Assembly (NCBI GenBank): GCA_030531025.1 | Contig: JAUMTV010000005.1 | Location: forward strand, 3,327-67,326 | Direction of reading: 5' to 3' | Length of the DNA: 64,000 nt | DNA from: Turicibacter sp. | GTDB taxonomy: Bacteria; Bacillota; Bacilli; MOL361; Turicibacteraceae | Shown: one piece after another, positions 43,115 to 52,154 of the stretch | Layout: each line of letters begins with the position of its first letter | Numbering within the stretch: position 1 is the first letter of the stretch | Translations under genes and position numbers: made by a program | The notes under the pieces: model-generated | What the model was told of the DNA's origin: nothing | Database searches by the model: none | Seen by the model: the letters and a program-made list of their open reading frames with translations, nothing else

Positions 43115-43840
43115 ATGTCAATCTTAAAACGTTTTACTGATATTATGTCGGCTAACATCAATGCTTTGCTTGATAAATGTGAAGATCCTGCTAAAATGGT
43201 AGATCAAATCTTACGTAACTTAAATGATGATTTAGGAAAAGTCAAAGCTGAAACAGCATCTATTATGGCGGAAGAAACACGCGCAAAACGTGAACTTGAT
43301 GAGTGTAACAAAGAAATTTCAAAATTATTAGATTACGCTAAGCGAGCGGTGGAAGCGGGAAATGATGATGATGCCCGTTTATTTTTATCTAAAAAAGCAT
43401 CACTCGTTGAAAAACAAACAACACTTGAACAGAAAGTACAATTAGCTTCAGCTAATGCCACTAAAATGCGTCAAATGCATGATAAACTAGTCAGTGAAAT
43501 TCAAGAACTTAATGCTCGTCGTGATAGTATTAAAGCGAAAGTAGCAACTGTAAATATGCAACAACGTATCAACGAGCTTGGTAGTTCTTTAAACAGCTCT
43601 AAATCAAATCTAGGGGCATTCGCACATATGGAAGAAAAAGCAAATCGCATGCTAGATGAAGCCAATGCAATGGCAGATTTAAATACACCTAAAGCAGATG
43701 ATCTTGACGCTTTGATGAGTAAATACAATACTGCACCTTCTTCATCTGTTGAAAGCGAACTGCAGGCCTTAAAAAATTCTAGTTCATCTGCTATTGATGA
43801 TGAATTAGCTGCATTAAAAGCTTCTAACAATAATCAATAA
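43115..43840 (+). CDS. pspA: PspA/IM30 family membrane-stress protein
   Basis: 241 residues, almost entirely coiled coil. It starts SILKRFTDIMSANINALLDKCEDPAKMVDQIL, the amphipathic helix and PspA/Vipp1 signature, then long Glu/Lys/Ala helices. The C-terminal 40 residues are Ser/Ala-rich with two similar EL-ALK motifs. ESCRT-III-like proteins of this family bind and repair damaged membranes. AGGAGTGG precedes the ATG. Followed by zinc-ribbon and SPFH genes, the plan of Bacillus ydjF-ydjG-ydjI. Confidence 0.92.
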   Translation: MSILKRFTDIMSANINALLDKCEDPAKMVDQILRNLNDDLGKVKAETASIMAEETRAKRELDECNKEISKLLDYAKRAVEAGNDDDARLFLSKKASLVEKQTTLEQKVQLASANATKMRQMHDKLVSEIQELNARRDSIKAKVATVNMQQRINELGSSLNSSKSNLGAFAHMEEKANRMLDEANAMADLNTPKADDLDALMSKYNTAPSSSVESELQALKNSSSSAIDDELAALKASNNNQ

Positions 43841-43864
43841 TACAAAATTCACATTCATTCATCT

Positions 43865-43895
43865 GTTGTAGCCGATTAAAAGCTACAACTTTTTT
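43865..43895 (+). terminator. Terminator or attenuator between pspA and the zinc-ribbon gene
   Basis: GTTGTAGC / GCTACAAC stem, nine-base loop and T6. It would let pspA be expressed in excess of the downstream genes. Confidence 0.75.
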
Positions 43896-43916
43896 ACAGT
43901 AGGGAGGGTTAAGACG

Positions 43917-44990
43917 ATGAGTGAAGCAAAACATGAAGAAATCGAAGTTTTCACCTGTGAGAATTGTGGTGGAAATATGGTCTTTGACATTAAAACTCAA
44001 TCTTTAAAATGTCCATATTGTGAAACACAAGTCGCTATTCAAGCTGAAGGTGAAGTTCAAGAATACGATTTTTCTTTCGTGAAAGACCTTGAAGAGCAAT
44101 CCACATGGAATGACGAAGTGGAAGTCATTAGTTGTGAAAGTTGCGGTGCAGAAACTGTAGTTGATAAACATGTGACTGCCCTCCACTGCTCTTATTGTGG
44201 TTCCTCGCATGTGTTAAAAACAAAGCAATCGGCCGGAATTAAACCTGAAGGAATTCTTCCGTTTAAACTAGAAAAACATCAGGCTATAGAAGAGTTAGCT
44301 AAATGGATGAACTATCGCTGGTTAGCACCTAATGACTTAAAACTGCTTTATCAAAGCGATAAACTGCAAGCCATCTACGTTCCCTATTGGACCTATGATG
44401 CTAATACATTTAGTACTTATACAGCTAGAGGTGGGCGTTACTACTTTGAAACACATGAAATCAATGGAAAAAAAGAGCAAGTTCAAAAAGTTCGCTGGTA
44501 CCCAGTGAGTGGACAGATTCATCAGTTTTTTGATGATGTCTTAGTCAATGCTTCACATAATTATAATGATAACATTATGTGTGGTGTTGAACCGTTTAAT
44601 ACCGATCGTCTTCAACCTTATCAAAGTGAATATATCTCTGGCTATATGGCTGAACGTTATAGATTAGGAGTAACTGAAGGATTTACACACGCAAAACAAA
44701 AAATGTACCAAGAGCTTGAGGAAGCCGTACGCCAAGATGTACTCCGTCGCTTTGATACAGTAAGTGGAATCAATCTTCATACTCACTTTGATGATGTTAA
44801 ATTTAAGCATGTTCTACTTCCAATTTGGACAGCAACGTATGACTATAAAGGAAAACAATATCAATATATTATTAATGGAGAAACTGGACAAATTCATGGT
44901 ACTTATCCATATAGTTGGATTAAAATTAGTCTATTAATTATCTTAGGCTTAATTGCCATTTGGTTTATATTTGTTTATTGCAATAACTAA
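43917..44990 (+). CDS. Double zinc-ribbon, C-terminally anchored protein (YdjG-like)
   Basis: 357 residues. Two TFIIB-type zinc ribbons at the N-terminus, CENCGG...CPYC (about 14-35) and CESCGA...CSYCGS (about 70-95), a middle domain with conserved aromatic residues (AIYVPYWTYDANTFSTYTARGGRYY), and one C-terminal transmembrane helix (ISLLIILGLIAIWFIFVY). Often annotated as a replication-factor-Y-like protein, which is not supported. In Bacillus the YdjG/YdjH pair recruits PspA to the membrane; the position between pspA and an SPFH gene fits that role. Confidence 0.82.
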   Translation: MSEAKHEEIEVFTCENCGGNMVFDIKTQSLKCPYCETQVAIQAEGEVQEYDFSFVKDLEEQSTWNDEVEVISCESCGAETVVDKHVTALHCSYCGSSHVLKTKQSAGIKPEGILPFKLEKHQAIEELAKWMNYRWLAPNDLKLLYQSDKLQAIYVPYWTYDANTFSTYTARGGRYYFETHEINGKKEQVQKVRWYPVSGQIHQFFDDVLVNASHNYNDNIMCGVEPFNTDRLQPYQSEYISGYMAERYRLGVTEGFTHAKQKMYQELEEAVRQDVLRRFDTVSGINLHTHFDDVKFKHVLLPIWTATYDYKGKQYQYIINGETGQIHGTYPYSWIKISLLIILGLIAIWFIFVYCNN

Positions 44991-45004
44991 GGAGTGTTTT
45001 AATA

Positions 45005-46060
45005 ATGGGTTTATTTACTAATCAATTTGCTAATGTCGTTGAATGGAATGAATCACGTGATAACGTCATCTTTTGGCTTTGGCGTCAAAAAGAAATTAAA
45101 CGTGGTAGCCGTCTGGTGATTCGCCCTGGACAAGATGCTATCTTTTTATACAATGGAAAAATTGAAGGAATCTTTAAAGATGAAGGAAATTATCAAATTG
45201 AATCCGATATTATCCCATTCTTAACAACTTTAAAAGGATTTAAATTTGGATTCAATAATCCACTTCGTGCAGAAGTTCTTTTCGTCAATACAAAAGAATT
45301 TTTAATTCGTTGGGGAACTAAAAATGCTATCAACATTCCGACACCTACATTAAAAGGTGGCTTACCTATTCGTAGCTTTGGAACATTTACAGTAAAAATA
45401 GATGACTATTTAGCACTCATTGATCGTGTAGCGGGCGTTAAGCAACAATTTACCATTGACGATGTTAAAGAACGTGTGTTATCTTTACTTGATCAACTAT
45501 TAATGCGCTGGATTTCTAAAGAAGGAAAAGATTTATTTAATCTTCAAGCAAATGCTTTTGAAATAGCAAGTGGAATTAAAATGGATCTTGATATGGAACT
45601 GATAAAGTTAGGGTTAACCGTTACGGACTTCAAAATTTCTAGTTTCACTTATCCTGAAAATATTCAGAAGATGATTGAGAAAACAGCCTCTTATGACATG
45701 GTTGGTGATGTCGCACATTATCAACAAATGAGTATGATAGATTCAATGACAGAGCAGCCGAATAGCACGATAGCTTCTATGGCTCAAGCAGGTGTTGGAA
45801 TGTCTTTAGGCGTAGAAATGATCAAACAAATGAATTCTACAACATCTAACTCATCTACTGCTACATCAACTTCATCTCATCTGTTGACTTGTCATCAATG
45901 TGGACATTCATTAAGTCCGAACGCTAAGTTTTGCAACGAATGTGGAGCTAAAGTTCAAATTCAAGCTAGTGATAAAAAAGAGTCTAAATTTTGTCCTGAG
46001 TGTGGGAATAAAACAACACCTGGTGCAAAATTCTGTAATGAATGCGGATATAAACTTTAA
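45005..46060 (+). CDS. SPFH-domain protein with C-terminal zinc ribbons (YdjI-like)
   Basis: 351 residues. The SPFH/virion-core-type domain spans about 15-240 (WLWRQKEIKRGSRLVIRPGQDAIFLYNGKIEGIF; SFGTFTVKIDDYLALIDRV). A Ser/Thr linker (about 275-295) leads to two zinc ribbons: CHQCGHSLSPNAKFCNECG and CPECGNKTTPGAKFCNECG. No transmembrane helix. SPFH proteins form oligomeric scaffolds at membranes. It follows the YdjG-like gene by 14 bp. A YdjH equivalent is absent. Confidence 0.88.
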   Translation: MGLFTNQFANVVEWNESRDNVIFWLWRQKEIKRGSRLVIRPGQDAIFLYNGKIEGIFKDEGNYQIESDIIPFLTTLKGFKFGFNNPLRAEVLFVNTKEFLIRWGTKNAINIPTPTLKGGLPIRSFGTFTVKIDDYLALIDRVAGVKQQFTIDDVKERVLSLLDQLLMRWISKEGKDLFNLQANAFEIASGIKMDLDMELIKLGLTVTDFKISSFTYPENIQKMIEKTASYDMVGDVAHYQQMSMIDSMTEQPNSTIASMAQAGVGMSLGVEMIKQMNSTTSNSSTATSTSSHLLTCHQCGHSLSPNAKFCNECGAKVQIQASDKKESKFCPECGNKTTPGAKFCNECGYKL

Positions 46061-46066
46061 TTATTT

Positions 46067-46101
46067 AAAAAGGACGATTTCTAATCCATCGTCCTTTTTT
46101 T
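46067..46101. terminator. Terminator after the SPFH gene
   Basis: AAAAAGGACGAT / ATCGTCCTTTTT with a nine-base loop; usable in both directions between convergent genes. Confidence 0.85.
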
Positions 46102-46106
46102 CTTTA

Positions 46107-46556
46107 CTATTTCCAAACACGTTTAAACTCCTCACAAACAATTAGCATTGTCTCATCAAACGCTTGATTGTAGACTTTTAATCCTTCGCTAAAGAATTCT
46201 TGATGGACTTCTTTCCAATAGTCTAAACTTCGATCTCCTTCACCTTCTTTATAGGCATGTTCCTTTGAAACTTCATTAAATGGTTTTAAATAGACCTTAG
46301 TGGTCACGATAATACATTCCGGTTTTTTCTTTGAATTTAAAACAATACTAAACCGCCCTTCTTTAGGAAGTGGTTCATTTTCAATTTCATAAAAGCAATA
46401 GCCTGAAGCAGTCGCTGTTTTCTTTCCCTCTTTCACTAACATAGCTAATTCATCTGCTGAAATATCATTATTACCAAATGCAAAAGAAGCATAATGTTCA
46501 TTTTTATACATTGGATTTTCCTTAATAAATGCTTCCCACATTTTTTGTACAGTCAT
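46107..46556 (-). CDS. ASCH-domain protein
   Basis: 149 residues. ASCH fold of the YqfB-like group: FAFGNNDISADELAMLVKEGKKTATASGYCFYE, then GRFSIVLNSKKKPECIIVTTKVYLKPFNEV and the GDRSLDYWKEVHQEFF tail. Family members bind RNA or act as small RNases or amidohydrolases; the role here is open. GGGGATAAAG precedes the ATG. Confidence 0.82.
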   Translation of the reverse strand: MTVQKMWEAFIKENPMYKNEHYASFAFGNNDISADELAMLVKEGKKTATASGYCFYEIENEPLPKEGRFSIVLNSKKKPECIIVTTKVYLKPFNEVSKEHAYKEGEGDRSLDYWKEVHQEFFSEGLKVYNQAFDETMLIVCEEFKRVWK

Positions 46557-46688
46557 TTTTCTTTATCCCCTTTATAATAGCTATTCTTATTTAAAATTTA
46601 AAAGCAATTAACAAATGTTTCATTGCTATTTAACTAAGACCTTATCATATTTAACATTTTTTTACAATTAAATTTTCTTTTTATAGCA

Positions 46689-46717
46689 AAAAAACGACTC
46701 AATGATGAGTCGTTTTT
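46689..46717 (-). terminator. Terminator after the GntP permease gene
   Basis: AAAAAACGACTCA / TGAGTCGTTTTTT with a four-base loop. Confidence 0.9.
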
Positions 46718-46721
46718 TGAA

Positions 46722-47978
46722 TTATAGAATAATTCCCCAAAGAATTGTTGTAACAATGGTAATTGTTAATCCTACTAATGATTCATATGGGATTAATTTT
46801 AAACGTTCATTAATTGAAACATTTGTAGCTCCTGCTGTTGAATGGAAGAATGATCCATGAGGTAAATGATCTAATACTGTTGATCCAGCATGAACCATTG
46901 CTGCACCCCCAAGTGGTGAAACACCAGCAGCCATAATAGCAGGACCGAATGTTGCAGAAGCAATCGTTGTACCAGCTGTCGTTGATGCTGTCGCCGCTCC
47001 CATTAAAATCCCTGCAATTGGCGCTAATAAAAACTCAGGAATACTTAAACTAGTTAAAAGAGTAATTGTATCCGCTTGTAATGTTGAAGCTTTAATAATT
47101 CCGGCTACAGCACCTGTTCCAACTAATAAGACGGCTACTGGCATCATTTTTGTTAATCCAAATGTAATAAACTCATTTGTTTGCTTCGCCTTACCACACG
47201 CAACAACGCCGATTAACCCACCGACCGGTAATGCAATTAATGGATCCACTGTAATTCCCACTAAAGGACGTAATGCTAATAAAATAATCGCAACTAGTGG
47301 TCCTATAATCGCTGCAAAGAAACTTGGTAAATCTTCTTGCTTATGTTGTTCCACGACTTCCGTTACTTTCTCGCCTTTATTCACTAGCAATTTAACTAGT
47401 ATAACGGTTGCTACTAAACCAAATAAAGCGGCAATAACATTGGCTCCCATTAAGCTTGATAGCTCAACACCAAAGTTCTCAGATGCTGCAATCGTGTTTG
47501 GATTAGGTGAAACGACATTCCCACATTTTCCTCCACCAATCATAGCAAGTAATACAGCCATTTTTGAATAATTTAACTTTTTCCCTAAAGCTAATGCGAT
47601 TGGTGCAACTGTAATAACGGCGATGTCAATAAATACTCCTGATGCTGTTAAAATCATTGTGGCTAAAGCTAAGGCAAATAACGCACGCTTTTCTCCTAAT
47701 GTCTTAACAATTTGATCGGCAATCTTAGCAGCAGAACCTGTTTGAATTAAAACTCCTGCTAAAACTCCTGATGTAATAATACGAATAATAGATGGCATCA
47801 TTCCTTTTGCCCCATCAATCATAATATCAACTGTTCCAGCTAATCCGGCTCCACCAATTATCCCACCGATTAAAGCTCCTAAAATTAAACTATACGCTGG
47901 ATGACCTTTTTTAATAATTAAGAAAATTGAAACGGCTAACCCTAACAAGGCACCGAATGTTGTAATCTGTAAATCCAT
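46722..47978 (-). CDS. GntP-family permease (probable glycerate/gluconate transporter)
   Basis: 418 residues, about 12 helices. GntP motifs: GLAVSIFLIIKKGHPAYSLILGALIGGIIGG, GGGKCGNVVSPNPNTIAASENF and the C-terminal HAGSTVLDHLPHGSFFHSTAG. The family imports gluconate, glycerate and related hydroxy acids with protons. The adjacent glycerate kinase (21 bp upstream, same strand) makes D-glycerate the likely substrate. TAAGGAGTAC precedes the ATG. Confidence 0.9.
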   Translation of the reverse strand: MDLQITTFGALLGLAVSIFLIIKKGHPAYSLILGALIGGIIGGAGLAGTVDIMIDGAKGMMPSIIRIITSGVLAGVLIQTGSAAKIADQIVKTLGEKRALFALALATMILTASGVFIDIAVITVAPIALALGKKLNYSKMAVLLAMIGGGKCGNVVSPNPNTIAASENFGVELSSLMGANVIAALFGLVATVILVKLLVNKGEKVTEVVEQHKQEDLPSFFAAIIGPLVAIILLALRPLVGITVDPLIALPVGGLIGVVACGKAKQTNEFITFGLTKMMPVAVLLVGTGAVAGIIKASTLQADTITLLTSLSIPEFLLAPIAGILMGAATASTTAGTTIASATFGPAIMAAGVSPLGGAAMVHAGSTVLDHLPHGSFFHSTAGATNVSINERLKLIPYESLVGLTITIVTTILWGIIL

Positions 47979-47999
47979 CTTAGTACTCCTTACTCTCCA

Positions 48000-49133
48000 T
48001 TATTTTATTGCTTGAATTAAGTTGAAAATTTGTTGTGTTGTTTGCTTCATATTTTCTGCTGCGACTTCTTTATTCATTGCCTCTTCTAGTGACATAGCTC
48101 CATTAACAATTGAAAAATATGCATCAATTCCCTCAGTATTACAAGCTGTTGCTTCTTTCGTTGTCGATCCAGCTAATCCAATAACTTTACAACCATGTTT
48201 TTTAGCTAACTTAGCTACCCCAATCGGAGCTTTTCCCATCGCTGTTTGATGATCTAAACGCCCCTCACCTGTTAACACAAAATCCGCACCTTCAAGTGAT
48301 TCGTCTAATTTTGTTTCTTCTAAAATGATTTGAACACCTGATTGTAACGTTCCATTTAAAAATGCCGTAAATGCAAACCCTAGTCCACCTGCAGCTCCTG
48401 TTCCTGGTAATGTCGCAAAATCTTTTCCTTTATAACTTTCAACCACACTAGCAAAGTGACGCAATCCTTCATCAAGTATTTCTACGATTTCAGGAGTTGC
48501 TCCTTTTTGTGGACCATAAATATAGGCCGCACCTTGTTGACCATATAACGGATTATTTACATCACAAGCAATTTTAAACTCGCATGCCTCTAAACCAGCT
48601 AAAACGTTTGATTCATCAATTGAGACAATCTGACTCAATCCTTGTCCACCTTGCTGAACTTCCTTTCCATTTTCATCTAAAAACTTATAACCTAACGCCA
48701 TTAACATACCGATCCCCGCATCATTTGTCGCAGAACCACCAATTCCAATGATGAATTTTTTACATCCTGCTTCAACACATGCTTTAATCATTTCCCCTAC
48801 TCCGTAAGTTGTTGTCACTAATGGATTACGCTTTTCAACAGGTACTTGAGGAAGTCCCGCTGCTTGTGCCATTTCAATCACAGCAACCTCATCAATCATC
48901 CCATACTGTGCTGTCACTCGTTCATAAATTGGTCCTGTTACTTCTAATGTTTTCATCTGACCATTCATCCCACAAACTAAAGCTTCTGTTGTTCCTTCTC
49001 CACCATCTGCTAGAGGCTTTACAACAACAGTTGCTTCTGGATTCACAGCTAAGATTCCTGCTTTTGCTGCTTCTCCTGCCTCCATTGAACTTAAACTCCC
49101 TTTTAATGAGTCAATTACGACAACTACTTTCAT
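48000..49133 (-). CDS. Glycerate kinase (GarK/GlxK type)
   Basis: 377 residues. Starts VVVIDSLKGSLSSMEAGEA, then VVKPLADGGEGTTEALV, GIGGSATNDAGIGMLMALG, ACDVNNPL-GQQGAAYIYGPQKGA, and the GTGAAGGLGFA and LTGEGRLDHQTAMGKAPIGVA motifs: the type-2 glycerate kinase fold. Phosphorylates D-glycerate to 2-phosphoglycerate, feeding lower glycolysis. Normal length. First gene of the kinase-permease pair. AAAGGAGTAAG precedes the ATG. Confidence 0.94.
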   Translation of the reverse strand: MKVVVVIDSLKGSLSSMEAGEAAKAGILAVNPEATVVVKPLADGGEGTTEALVCGMNGQMKTLEVTGPIYERVTAQYGMIDEVAVIEMAQAAGLPQVPVEKRNPLVTTTYGVGEMIKACVEAGCKKFIIGIGGSATNDAGIGMLMALGYKFLDENGKEVQQGGQGLSQIVSIDESNVLAGLEACEFKIACDVNNPLYGQQGAAYIYGPQKGATPEIVEILDEGLRHFASVVESYKGKDFATLPGTGAAGGLGFAFTAFLNGTLQSGVQIILEETKLDESLEGADFVLTGEGRLDHQTAMGKAPIGVAKLAKKHGCKVIGLAGSTTKEATACNTEGIDAYFSIVNGAMSLEEAMNKEVAAENMKQTTQQIFNLIQAIK

Positions 49134-49418
49134 TTAACTTACTCCTTTACTTGCTGTTTTACTAGAATTTTTTTTCAATAAACCTTTCCTTAAATTAATT
49201 CAAAAAACATTCCAGTACACTTATCATTTGATAGGGTTTTCTTTCGGTGCAGGCGTTATTATAACACCTTAACTTCTATTTGTATATATTTTTTTTATAT
49301 TTTAGAGTATTTTTTAACCCCCTCATCCTATACTCATCCATTAATTTAGTTAAACCTTACATATATACCATTTTTTATAAAAAGTTGTCTAATATTCAAA
49401 TTTATTCATTTCAATAAA
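49134..49418. other. Upstream region of the glycerate operon
   Basis: No gene. It contains the promoter described separately and a GGTG...CACC interrupted inverted repeat around it (49245-49267) that could bind a regulator. Confidence 0.5.
49258..49286 (-). promoter_or_regulatory. Candidate sigma-A promoter for glycerate kinase
   Basis: On the minus strand TATACA (49286-49281), a 17-bp spacer and TATAAT (49263-49258), about 125 bp before the start codon. Confidence 0.45.
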
Positions 49419-49438
49419 AAGCGGTCATGTGACCGCTT
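49419..49438 (-). terminator. Terminator after the LRR gene
   Basis: GCGGTCA / TGACCGC with a minimal loop and a T5 run on the minus strand. Confidence 0.8.
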
Positions 49439-49442
49439 GACT

Positions 49443-50615
49443 TTATATTTGAGTAATTGAAATTTGTAGTTCTCCACTAAATGGGATCTCTTGATTTTGA
49501 TTATGAAAAAAGATCTTAATCTGATTGGTTAAAGAATCTGTCAGCTCTAATTGATTTGTTTCTGAATCATAACGAGCAGACTTAGGAATCATTATCGTGA
49601 TATGTGGGACATTCCCATCAAGATCAATTAACTGACCTTTCAATCCAAGACGATTAGAGTTATGATTCATTGGAACGATCCACTCAATCAATTGATTTTC
49701 AATACTAATAATCGGGAGTGTTTTCAATCCTTGAATAGAGTTAATTTGATTTCCTTGCGCTAATAAGGCTAATAAGTGAGGAAGATTCATAATCGGAGTA
49801 AGAGTTTTAACTCGATTATACATAACACTTAAGGCTTCTAATGATTCCACTTTCGCTAATGGCTCTAAATCTTCAATCTGATTATAATTTAAATCAAGAA
49901 ATTGAAGCTGTTTCATTTTTTTTAATGGCTCAATACTTTCGATTTGATTTCGATTCGCAAATAAAATACACAAATGTTTAAGTCCAGTTAGTGGCTTTAG
50001 ATCCGCAATCTGATTGCCATTAATATTTAACTGATATAATAGATATAAGTCTTTTAATGGCTCAAGTGATTGAATATTATTTTCATCTAAATATAAAACC
50101 TCAAGATTAACGAGAGATTTTATGATGTTTAAATTAGAAATTCCGACTCGCATCATCGATAATAACGACAGTTGTTTCATAAAACACAATTCGTCAAAAC
50201 TTTGAAGCGGGTTATCATCTAAAAAAAGTGTCACTAACTCTTTTAATTTCGTTAACGGCCACAAACTTTGAATGATATTCTGACTAACATTTAAACTTTG
50301 AAGCTTTTTGAGTGAACTAAGTGGTCTTAAATCTTTAACTTGATTATTCATAACACTTAGTTGTTCCAAGTTTTGCAACTCTCGTAATGGTGTTAAATCA
50401 TTAATTTGATTATGATTTAAATATAAACCCGTTAGATTTGTTGCATAATTGATCCCAGTCAAATCTTTAATTTCTTTTTTCTCTAAGTATACGGCTCCTT
50501 TTAGGCTAGCAAGCTGGGCTTTTGTAATCTCTTGTTCAGCTCGCTGATTAAAATATATTTCATTTAAAGCTGCTTTTAATTTTTCATCTCTTATGACATT
50601 GGTCAACAGTATCAC
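49443..50615 (-). CDS. Leucine-rich-repeat protein, apparently cytosolic
   Basis: 390 residues. About 12 internalin-type repeats of 21-22 residues from near residue 40 to 300 (LTGLYLNHNQINDLTPLRELQNLEQLSVMNNQVKDLRPLSSLKKL shows the phase), then an Ig-like cap of about 90 residues. Unlike secreted internalins it has no signal peptide, LPXTG or anchor, so it probably acts inside the cell through protein binding. The start is probably a GTG with a poor ribosome site. Partner unknown. Confidence 0.82.
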   Translation of the reverse strand: MILLTNVIRDEKLKAALNEIYFNQRAEQEITKAQLASLKGAVYLEKKEIKDLTGINYATNLTGLYLNHNQINDLTPLRELQNLEQLSVMNNQVKDLRPLSSLKKLQSLNVSQNIIQSLWPLTKLKELVTLFLDDNPLQSFDELCFMKQLSLLSMMRVGISNLNIIKSLVNLEVLYLDENNIQSLEPLKDLYLLYQLNINGNQIADLKPLTGLKHLCILFANRNQIESIEPLKKMKQLQFLDLNYNQIEDLEPLAKVESLEALSVMYNRVKTLTPIMNLPHLLALLAQGNQINSIQGLKTLPIISIENQLIEWIVPMNHNSNRLGLKGQLIDLDGNVPHITIMIPKSARYDSETNQLELTDSLTNQIKIFFHNQNQEIPFSGELQISITQI

Positions 50616-50718
50616 ATCTTTCTGTTTTCAAACAACTTCACTTCTTTTACTGTTAATATGACCAGGATACAATATAAGATATTCTCTATTTAGCTAGCTG
50701 TCACGTGAAATAACATAT

Positions 50719-50754
50719 AAAAAAGCTTTACTTCATATGAAGTAAAGCTTTTTT
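50719..50754 (-). terminator. Terminator after the VanW gene
   Basis: Perfect 18-bp palindrome arms, AAAAAAGCTTTACTTCAT and complement. Confidence 0.9.
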
Positions 50755-50756
50755 TC

Positions 50757-52019
50757 TTATTTATATGTGCTTGTATCAATGTATTCATTATAAACGACAC
50801 TTCCATTAGCATCATAACCAATTAAATAAGTTTGATACTTTTTACCAGACTCAATGGTTTTAACACTTGGTTTATAAGTAATCCCTTTTAATGCGTCTTC
50901 ATTTGACCAGAATTCGATCGTTAATGTTCCCCCACTTGTATAGGCATTAATATAAATTGGATAATCTAATGTGTTTACAAATTTAAAATCAATCAGATCT
51001 TCAGCCATCGTAGCATCTAATCCGGCAGGAACATATCCTACTTGCAAACTATGGTTTCTTCGTTCTGTTGGCATGATTCCAGCATATAAAACTGTGTTAT
51101 ACAATGTTGAGGAAACTTGACAAATCCCGCCCCCAATACCATCAACAGGTTGTGAGTTTACAAATACAGTTGCATTCAAATAACCATTTGATGCGACAAC
51201 TGGTGATACTTTCTCTGTATATGAAAACTCTTCGCCAGGCATTAATAATGTTTTATCAATTTTTGATGTTGCTAACTCAACATTTTTAGAGCGAGCAATC
51301 CCAGTTGGAAAAGATGAACTATATGTAGAAATCTTGGAATTAACTGATCTTAATAACTCTGGATCACGTGATTGCTTATCAACAGTTCCTTCAGCTGTCA
51401 CTTTTACTGCTTTATTTGAACCATCATTTAATGCTGTTTTAACTTGCTCTTTTAATGCGTCAGCATCAATTGTGTAACCCTCGCGACCTTCTCCAACTTC
51501 AAAGTTTCCAGTCGATACCATCTTAAAGGTAGAATCCTGTTTCTCTACATAAACTTCATCAGCAATCGATTGAATCCATTCATCAACTAGTGCTTCATCA
51601 TAACTATATGTAATTGTATATTCAACTGACGGCGCTTCTTTAATTCGCTCAGCTTGTTCTAAGATTTTCAAATCTTTTCCAAGCGAAAAAATTTCATTCG
51701 CTAAACCATTAACATCTTCACTGACGGAAACACCTAAATCTTTGATTGTTTTAGAAAATGTCTGATCTTTGACCGTCACTTCAACTAATCGTTTTTCAAA
51801 TCCTTCAACTTCCTCTTTTAAAAGCTCTGTTAACTGACCTTTTGAAATTTCTGATACATCCTTCTCGTTTACCTTAATGTTTGGAAAGGTAATATCTTCA
51901 TAGGATAAAACTAACTCCTTGGCCTGATAGTATTTGTATGTTTGTACCCCTCCAAATACTAATCCAGCTGCTACAATTGCAATAGCCCCTCCAATTAATA
52001 CTTTTTTCTTTGTACTCAT
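50757..52019 (-). CDS. VanW-family protein with N-terminal YoaR-like domains
   Basis: 420 residues. N-terminal transmembrane anchor (about 6-24), two repeats of a peptidoglycan-binding-like domain (about 45-220), then the VanW core: MPGEEFSYTEKVSPV, GGGICQVSSTLYNTVLYAG, RRNHSLQVGYVPAGLDATM, and a final beta strand region (GGTLTIEFWS). VanW accompanies some vancomycin operons but is widespread as a surface protein of unknown role, possibly peptidoglycan binding. AAAGGGGACA precedes the ATG. Monocistronic. Confidence 0.9.
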   Translation of the reverse strand: MSTKKKVLIGGAIAIVAAGLVFGGVQTYKYYQAKELVLSYEDITFPNIKVNEKDVSEISKGQLTELLKEEVEGFEKRLVEVTVKDQTFSKTIKDLGVSVSEDVNGLANEIFSLGKDLKILEQAERIKEAPSVEYTITYSYDEALVDEWIQSIADEVYVEKQDSTFKMVSTGNFEVGEGREGYTIDADALKEQVKTALNDGSNKAVKVTAEGTVDKQSRDPELLRSVNSKISTYSSSFPTGIARSKNVELATSKIDKTLLMPGEEFSYTEKVSPVVASNGYLNATVFVNSQPVDGIGGGICQVSSTLYNTVLYAGIMPTERRNHSLQVGYVPAGLDATMAEDLIDFKFVNTLDYPIYINAYTSGGTLTIEFWSNEDALKGITYKPSVKTIESGKKYQTYLIGYDANGSVVYNEYIDTSTYK

Positions 52020-52154
52020 AACATGTCCCCTTTAAATTAAATCTAGAACTCTCCTTATCTCCCTTTTTTATCCCTCGTTTATCATACCATAATGTTTTAT
52101 TTTTTAAATAATATTTCGTTTTTTGGTGTTATTTTCTTAAAATTCGACGTTCCT

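Noticed and set aside
43865..43895. Riboswitch before the zinc-ribbon gene
   Set aside because: A single short stem with a T-run is an ordinary terminator; no aptamer-like structure precedes it.
48809..49165. 118-residue plus-strand ORF opposite glycerate kinase
   Set aside because: Leucine/glutamine-rich shadow of a well-supported minus-strand gene.
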